From Pseudomonadota bacterium (GTDB lineage Bacteria; Pseudomonadota; Alphaproteobacteria; Rhizobiales; Rhizobiaceae), in NCBI GenBank assembly GCA_020161665.1, contig JAIUPA010000031.1:1-64000 (forward strand): DNA of 64,000 nucleotides, given 5' to 3'. The position numbers were made by a program, and so were the translations under genes. The notes under the pieces were generated by a model. That model ran no database searches. It was not told the origin of the DNA and saw nothing but the letters and a program-made list of their open reading frames with translations. The number at the start of each line of letters is the position of its first letter. Positions within the stretch are counted from its first letter, which is position 1. Below are positions 62,634 to 64,000 of this stretch, one piece after another.

Positions 62634-63674
62634 TTAATCCGGGAAAGTGCCAGCGCTGGTGGGAGCGCCGTCATCATACTTCGACAGCCACTCAACAGTG
62701 ACGTCGCGGTAGCGGGTAATCCCCTTGTAATCGACAAGCTCGGTCGGCAGCGAGCCGAGCACGCGGTGGAAGCGGTTGGCCCACTTCGGCACCGTCACCA
62801 GCTCGCTCATGTTCATGAGGTAGCAGCGGATGACGAACAGGAGAGCATTGGAGCGCGGCAGACGCCACAGCGTCTGCACCTCGACGCGAAGGTGAACCTT
62901 GTCGCCGACATTCTCGGGCGTAACCGTCGTGCGGTCCTTGCCCCATTTCGGGTAGTTTTCCGGGCTGGTGTCGAGACGCGGGTTGATCGTCATCGTCCAG
63001 TTGTAACGGCGGATCGGCTTGCCGAGCTGCATGTTGAGCAGGAACTTCAGCGCGCGTTCGAATACACCCTGCTGGTGGGCAAGCGGCACCGGGCCATGCC
63101 ATTCCATGAAGTTCATGCCCACGTCGAAATCGAGCGACCAGTCGGCCTGGGTGGTGACCATGCCGGCATCCATCCAGAGATTGTTGTCACGCTGGTCGAC
63201 GATGGTGATATCGCCCTGCGTCTGGCGGGAGATATATTCAAGCGGCTCCATCGGCAGCGTGGTCAGATCACCGAAGGTGAACGTGTCATCAATGCCGAGC
63301 GGGCGGTTGATCCAGCGCCAGCGGTCGCCGTTCTTTTCCAGCGTGAAGTGCTCGGGATAACCGGCCGCCTGCTGTTCCATCAAAAGTTCCAGCGTATCCC
63401 ACTGGGCCTGCATCATGTGCGGCAGGGCCTGATAGCGCAGCGGATCGGCTTTCAGAACCAGCGCGCGGTCGGCCATTTCCGAGATGTAGTGCTCATCCAC
63501 GTCGATGAGGTTCTCGAACACCGTGCCAGCGGCACCCTTCACATGCGGCTCCATGTTGACGGAGTACATGTAGTTGTCGTCCGGGAACGGGAACGGAAAG
63601 CGCCGGATGTTTTCCGGGCTGTTGCGATAGGTGAAGTCGTCGCGGAAGGTTTCCTGCCGGAATACAATCGCCAT
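62634..63674 (-). CDS. dmmA: DUF3445 heme-dependent oxidative N-demethylase subunit (dimethylamine monooxygenase)
   Basis: A 346-residue DUF3445 protein (FPFPFPDDNYMYSVNMEPH; LVLKADPLRYQALPHMMQAQWDTL; WDTL..MEQQ; HLRVEVQTLWRLPRSNALLFVIRCYLM). The family is known as heme-dependent oxidative N-demethylase and includes a subunit of bacterial dimethylamine monooxygenase, which makes methylamine and formaldehyde. ATG at 63674 is spaced 9 nt from AGGAG. The assignment as DmmA is supported by adjacent tmm and the ferredoxin gene; I am less sure of the exact subunit letter. Confidence 0.82.
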   Translation of the reverse strand: MAIVFRQETFRDDFTYRNSPENIRRFPFPFPDDNYMYSVNMEPHVKGAAGTVFENLIDVDEHYISEMADRALVLKADPLRYQALPHMMQAQWDTLELLMEQQAAGYPEHFTLEKNGDRWRWINRPLGIDDTFTFGDLTTLPMEPLEYISRQTQGDITIVDQRDNNLWMDAGMVTTQADWSLDFDVGMNFMEWHGPVPLAHQQGVFERALKFLLNMQLGKPIRRYNWTMTINPRLDTSPENYPKWGKDRTTVTPENVGDKVHLRVEVQTLWRLPRSNALLFVIRCYLMNMSELVTVPKWANRFHRVLGSLPTELVDYKGITRYRDVTVEWLSKYDDGAPTSAGTFPD

Positions 63675-63742
63675 TTCCATCATCTCCTGTCTTGGGTGCG
63701 GCTTCGGGCGGTTGGGAGGTCCGCCCGGCACACCGGGACGCG

Positions 63743-64000
63743 TTAGAGTTCGAGTGCCACGCGCTGCCCCTCGAAACGGGACACGCAGATCATGATCTTC
63801 TTGCCGGACGCCTTTTCGTCGTCCGAAAGGAAGAGGTCATTGTGGAGGAGGATGCCTTCGCAGGCCGCGACCCCCGTTTCGCACTGGCCGCAGGCACCGC
63901 CGCGGCAGAGGTAAGGCGCATCCACGCCGGCAGCTTCCAGCGCTTCCAGAATGCTCTCGTGCTCGCCAACCGCCACCGTCTTGCCCGAGCGCGTCAGTTC
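63743..64000 (-). CDS. [2Fe-2S] ferredoxin domain, C-terminal end of a reductase subunit (cut by window end)
   Basis: Only the last ~85 residues are in the window; the frame stays open to base 64000. Plant-type ferredoxin ligands: LCRGGACGQCETG (three Cys) and ICVSR (fourth Cys). A C-terminal ferredoxin like this is typical of phthalate-dioxygenase-reductase-type proteins. It is very likely the electron-transfer subunit of the dimethylamine monooxygenase, upstream in the same operon. Confidence 0.85.
   Translation of the reverse strand, partial: ELTRSGKTVAVGEHESILEALEAAGVDAPYLCRGGACGQCETGVAACEGILLHNDLFLSDDEKASGKKIMICVSRFEGQRVALEL

Noticed and set aside
61200-63746. 848-codon open frame on the plus strand opposite tmm and the DUF3445 gene
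   Set aside because: It is a mirror of two clearly recognisable minus-strand genes in high-GC codon phase; composition has no family pattern.

Overview
The window looks like chromosomal or megaplasmid DNA of an alphaproteobacterium of the order Hyphomicrobiales (Rhizobiales). This rests on the high-GC codon use, on gene types typical of rhizobia and relatives (PcaQ-controlled pcaDCHGB, DctSR with a TRAP carrier, the tdm/tmm methylated-amine genes), and on scattered copies of an AGAGCATTT-type intergenic repeat common in that order. No rRNA, tRNA, CRISPR array, transposase or phage gene was seen. The content is almost entirely catabolic and transport genes with their regulators.

Left part (1-11.9 kb): the end of glycerol kinase, a KefB-type antiporter, a FitAB/VapBC-type toxin-antitoxin pair, a membrane-anchored PAS/exonuclease and its cNMP-CBS-nucleotidyltransferase neighbour, a TauE/SafE permease, azoreductase AzoR divergent from a LysR regulator, and a free-standing MprF/LpiA-type catalytic domain. 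Next comes the first methylated-amine block (11-17.7 kb): an XRE-cupin regulator, an Amt-type transporter, an unlisted 58-residue membrane protein, trimethylamine N-oxide demethylase (Tdm) and an aldo-keto reductase. The other half of that pathway, trimethylamine monooxygenase (Tmm) and a dimethylamine monooxygenase (DUF3445 subunit plus ferredoxin part), lies at the right edge (61-64 kb). Both Tdm and the demethylase release formaldehyde, and an FrmR-controlled glutathione-dependent formaldehyde oxidation operon sits at 24.6-26.9 kb.

Middle (17.8-39.2 kb): an Rrf2 regulator, the DctSR two-component system with a DctPQM TRAP carrier, and then a quinate/shikimate-protocatechuate block. pcaDCHGB is divergent from pcaQ. 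Downstream are an amino-acid-type ABC importer behind a long, hairpin-rich leader, a shikimate/quinate dehydrogenase, AroQ, a TetR regulator and the fused 3-dehydroshikimate dehydratase QuiC. Together these take shikimate (or quinate) to 3-oxoadipate. pcaIJ and pcaF are not in the window.

Right part (39-60 kb): a large region that I infer to be a catabolic island for alicyclic (ring-saturated) acids. It holds an oxidoreductase, an epimerase, a LivKHMGF importer with its own structured leader, two SDR dehydrogenases, three ketosteroid-dehydrogenase-like flavoproteins, two NIPSNAP proteins, PobA with an AraC/PobR-like regulator, an IclR regulator, a TIM-barrel isomerase and a divergent AroE paralogue. 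A shared palindrome, consensus ATGGAATGAYATTCCAT, occurs in four promoter regions here and points to one IclR regulon. The simplest joint reading is dehydrogenation and aromatisation of a saturated ring to 4-hydroxybenzoate or protocatechuate, then the pca pathway.
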